Source: an uncultured Treponema sp.
GTDB lineage: Bacteria; Spirochaetota; Spirochaetia; Treponematales; Treponemataceae
Assembly: GCA_946185185.1 (NCBI GenBank)
Contig: CAMHIV010000003.1
Coordinates: 1 to 39,373 of the forward strand
Reading direction: 5' to 3'
Length of the DNA: 39,373 bases
Part shown: piece after piece, positions 37,556 through 39,373 of the stretch
Layout: every line of letters begins with the position of its first letter
Position numbering within the stretch: the first letter of the stretch is position 1
Notes under the pieces: model-generated
Seen by the model: the letters and a program-made list of their open reading frames with translations, nothing else
Told to the model about the DNA's origin: nothing
The model's database searches: none
Made by a program: the position numbers and the translations under genes

Positions 37556-38320
37556 ATGGCAAACGAAGACAAAAAAGTATTGATTACCGGTGCATCTGGC
37601 GGACTTGGTCGTGCCTGTGCTGTTGAAGCTGCAAAGGCCGGATATTATGTAATCTGCCACTACAATGGAAGCAAAGCTAAGGCAGAAGAAACAATGCGTC
37701 TTGTAGAAGAAGCTGGCGGAAAAGGTGAACTTATTCAGTTTAATGTAAGCGACCGCGCAGACTGCAAGGCAAAACTTGACGAACTTACTGCAAAACTTTC
37801 TGCAAACGGAGAAATCCTTTGGGGAATTATCAATAACGCAGGTATTACCCGCGACAACACTTTCGTAGGTCTTGAAGACAGCGACTGGGATGCTGTAATC
37901 CACACAAACCTGGACAGCTTCTACAATGTTCTTAAGCCACTTGTAATGACAATGGCAAGCCGCAAGAATAAGCGCGGTGGACGTATCATTACAGTTGCTT
38001 CTGTTTCTGGTATCATCGGAAACCGCGGACAGACAAACTATTCTGCTAGTAAGGGTGGAATCATCGCTGCAACAAAGGCTCTTGCAGTTGAACTTGCAGG
38101 CCGCAACGTAACTTGTAACGTAATTGCTCCTGGTGCAATCGAAACAGAAATGACTGCAAACATCATTCCAGAAGCAAAAGAAATCATGCTCAGCACAATC
38201 CCAATGAAGCGCATGGGTCAGCCAGAAGAAATCGGTGCAACAGCCGTATTCTTGCTCAGCGAAGGCGCAAGCTATATTACAAGACAGGTAATCACTGTTG
38301 ACGGTGGTATGGTAGGGTAA
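37556..38320 (+). CDS. apeQ: 3-oxoacyl-ACP reductase, SDR family (ApeQ/FabG-like)
   Basis: A 254-residue short-chain dehydrogenase: nucleotide motif TGASGGLGRA near residue 11, NNAGITRDN, catalytic Ser in VASVSG and YSASKGG (Tyr-x3-Lys), and the end VITVDGGMVG as in FabG. It reduces the 3-oxo group after each condensation with NADPH. AGGAGA precedes the ATG. Its codons prefer C-ending forms (GAC, AAC, ATC), pointing to high expression like the first cluster gene. It is the last polyene gene; a terminator follows about 120 bases downstream. It could also serve general fatty-acid synthesis. Confidence 0.92.
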   Translation: MANEDKKVLITGASGGLGRACAVEAAKAGYYVICHYNGSKAKAEETMRLVEEAGGKGELIQFNVSDRADCKAKLDELTAKLSANGEILWGIINNAGITRDNTFVGLEDSDWDAVIHTNLDSFYNVLKPLVMTMASRKNKRGGRIITVASVSGIIGNRGQTNYSASKGGIIAATKALAVELAGRNVTCNVIAPGAIETEMTANIIPEAKEIMLSTIPMKRMGQPEEIGATAVFLLSEGASYITRQVITVDGGMVG

Positions 38321-38328
38321 AGAATTGC

Positions 38329-38353
38329 GGTGGTTGAGCTTGTCGAAACCACC
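38329..38353. repeat. REP-like hairpin
   Basis: GGTGGTT (38329-38335) and AACCACC (38347-38353) enclose the 11-base loop GAGCTTGTCGA, the same family as 13931-13986. A related, more decayed hairpin follows at about 38385-38425 (CGGTTGTTTTGAG... TCGATGACCG). Confidence 0.75.
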
Positions 38354-38436
38354 TCTCGATTCGTAAGTGCAAAAAGGAAACAACAATCGTCGGTTGTTTT
38401 GAGATTCTCGATGACCGATGAAATTTCTTTACGATG

Positions 38437-38473
38437 CGGCAGCTTAATTTTTAATTGGGCTGTCGTTTTTTTT
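38437..38473 (+). terminator. Intrinsic terminator at the end of the polyene cluster
   Basis: CGGCAGC (38437-38443) pairs with GCTGTCG (38459-38465) with one G-U pair, followed by eight T (38466-38473). Confidence 0.85.
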
Positions 38474-38539
38474 ATTAAAAGCTGAGTAAATGTAGATGCT
38501 TCTCCAAAAAAATTGGGAGCGCTATACTTAATTCGATAT

Positions 38540-38563
38540 TTTCCCGTTCGGGAAAGTTATACT
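38540..38563 (+). promoter_or_regulatory. hipBA operator and promoter candidate
   Basis: TTTCCCG (38540-38546) and CGGGAAA (38549-38555) form a perfect palindrome with a 2-base centre, just before TATACT (38558-38563), a possible -10 element. With that -10 the transcript would begin at or next to the hipB ATG (38570), consistent with the missing ribosome site. HipB-type antitoxins repress their own operon through such palindromes. Confidence 0.6.
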
Positions 38564-38569
38564 GTTGAT

Positions 38570-38791
38570 ATGAGAATAATTTCTGTTGAATCAATATCAG
38601 AAGCAGTCAAGACACGCCGAAAACAGCTGGGACTTACTCAATCAGAAACAGTCGCAATGTGTAATGTTGGAGCCCGTTTTTTCTCAGAACTTGAAAACGG
38701 AAAAGAAACTTTACAGATGAATAAAGTGCTTCACTGTCTTGAAATGCTTGGGATAAATCTCTATGCGGTAAATCGGGAAGATGATAAATGA
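38570..38791 (+). CDS. hipB: HipB-like antitoxin, XRE-family DNA-binding protein
   Basis: A 73-residue protein that is nearly all one helix-turn-helix domain (VKTRRKQLGLTQSETVAMCN, then FFSELENGKETLQMNKVL). It ends in INLYAVNREDD, as HipB-type regulators do. The frame opens at a TTG (38513), but that extension would translate through the palindromic operator, so the ATG at 38570 is chosen. It overlaps hipA by four bases (ATGA). It should bind the palindrome upstream and neutralise HipA. Confidence 0.85.
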   Translation: MRIISVESISEAVKTRRKQLGLTQSETVAMCNVGARFFSELENGKETLQMNKVLHCLEMLGINLYAVNREDDK

Positions 38792-39373
38792 AACTGAACG
38801 TATTCTTTGGAAATAAAAAAGCAGGATCTCTTGAATCAACAGAAAATCGCGGAGTAATTTTTGTTTATGATGAAAATTATTTAAATGATAAAAACTCAGT
38901 TCCTCTTTCTGCTTCACTTCCTTTGCAAAAAGAGGAATTTCCTCAAAAGCAATGCATCCCTTTTTTCTCAGGACTTTTGCCAGAAGAAGATTCGCGGAAA
39001 AAAATTGCTGACTATCTACATATTTCTGAAACCAGTACTCTGAAATTACTTGAAGCATTAGGTGGAGAATGTGCAGGTGTCATTTCAATTTTGAGTGAAG
39101 ATGATTCATTTTCAAAAGAAACAAGTTATAAACTTGATTCAAATAACTATGAGCTTTTGAACGATAACAGGCTTTCGGAGTTTATCGAAAAAATGAATAC
39201 CCGGCCGCTTATTAAGGCAGATGATAAGTTACGGCTTTCTCTTGCAGGAGCTCAGGAAAAACTCGCGCTTGCAAAAATCAATGGAGAATGGTATTTACCA
39301 TTGAACGGTGCTCCTTCAACCCATATTTTAAAACCCGCACGAACAGGCAGTCTTTCTTCCCTTGCGCAAAATG
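38788..39373 (+). CDS. hipA: HipA-like serine/threonine kinase toxin (3' end outside window)
   Basis: 195 codons are visible before the right edge. The N-terminal subdomain 1 (KLNVFFGNKKAGSLE, PLSASLPL, FFSGLLPEE) is followed by LEALGGECAGVISIL and the Gly-rich ATP-binding region SLAGAQEKLAL (residues 151-161), then PSTHILKP with the conserved ATP-binding lysine. HipA kinases phosphorylate tRNA synthetases such as GltX and cause growth arrest and persistence. The kinase catalytic loop is beyond the window, so activity cannot be judged. Confidence 0.92.
   Translation, partial: MKLNVFFGNKKAGSLESTENRGVIFVYDENYLNDKNSVPLSASLPLQKEEFPQKQCIPFFSGLLPEEDSRKKIADYLHISETSTLKLLEALGGECAGVISILSEDDSFSKETSYKLDSNNYELLNDNRLSEFIEKMNTRPLIKADDKLRLSLAGAQEKLALAKINGEWYLPLNGAPSTHILKPARTGSLSSLAQN

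Noticed and set aside
23717-38320. Ordinary fatty-acid synthesis locus
   Set aside because: MMPL exporter, LolA-like carrier, aryl-type ligase, CLF-like protein and paired ApeI/ApeP dehydratases are not parts of housekeeping FAS loci.

Overview
The window reads as a spirochaete chromosome segment, most likely a host-associated Treponema. This is an inference from moderately AT-rich coding, a Tp32-like methionine-binding lipoprotein (MetQ), a chemoreceptor, and Gram-negative-type outer-envelope genes (TolC-like, LolA-like, lipoproteins). No rRNA or tRNA gene was seen, so the genus is not proven. Genes are densely packed and no gene-free stretch exceeds 300 bases.

Left part (1-9775): the C-terminal part of an FtsK/SpoIIIE DNA translocase, open from the left edge and starting in a poly-glutamate tract encoded by a GAA repeat. 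Then comes a secreted CBM48 protein fused to a phosphatase fold whose catalytic Cys and Arg are replaced, facing a small stand-alone CBM48 protein across a bidirectional terminator. A tight operon follows: metK, nth, an MscS channel and an orphan beta-class DNA methyltransferase. A large membrane-anchored protein of unknown function converges on it.

Middle (9837-23615): a secreted TPR protein, a TraB/PrgY-family membrane protein, a TolC-MacA-MacB-type tripartite efflux set, an Ste24-like M48 protease on the minus strand, and the methionine ABC importer metQ-metN-metI. The importer is preceded by a folded leader that can sequester the metQ ribosome binding site and does not match a riboswitch class I know. 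A chemoreceptor gene follows, broken by a one-base frameshift. Intergenic gaps here carry several nested inverted repeats.

Right part (23717-38320): a 14.6 kb aryl-polyene (APE)-type gene cluster, the most interesting system in the window. It encodes a methyltransferase, a chain-length-factor-like ketosynthase partner, an acyltransferase, two acyl carrier proteins (the second frameshifted), an AMP-ligase fused to a membrane domain, ApeI- and ApeP-type dehydratases, a glycosyltransferase, an LpxL-like acyltransferase, a thioesterase, a LolA-like carrier, an MMPL exporter, a lipoprotein, one complete ketosynthase and a ketoreductase. Together they should activate an aryl acid, extend it to a conjugated polyene on ACP, and move the lipid-linked pigment to the outer membrane. 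Compared with proteobacterial clusters it lacks an ammonia lyase and a second full ketosynthase, joins two proteins that are normally separate, splits one that is often fused, and has a dCMP deaminase gene inserted. APE clusters are best known from Proteobacteria and Bacteroidetes.

Right edge: a terminator, then a hipBA-type toxin-antitoxin pair with a perfect palindromic operator; hipA runs off the window.
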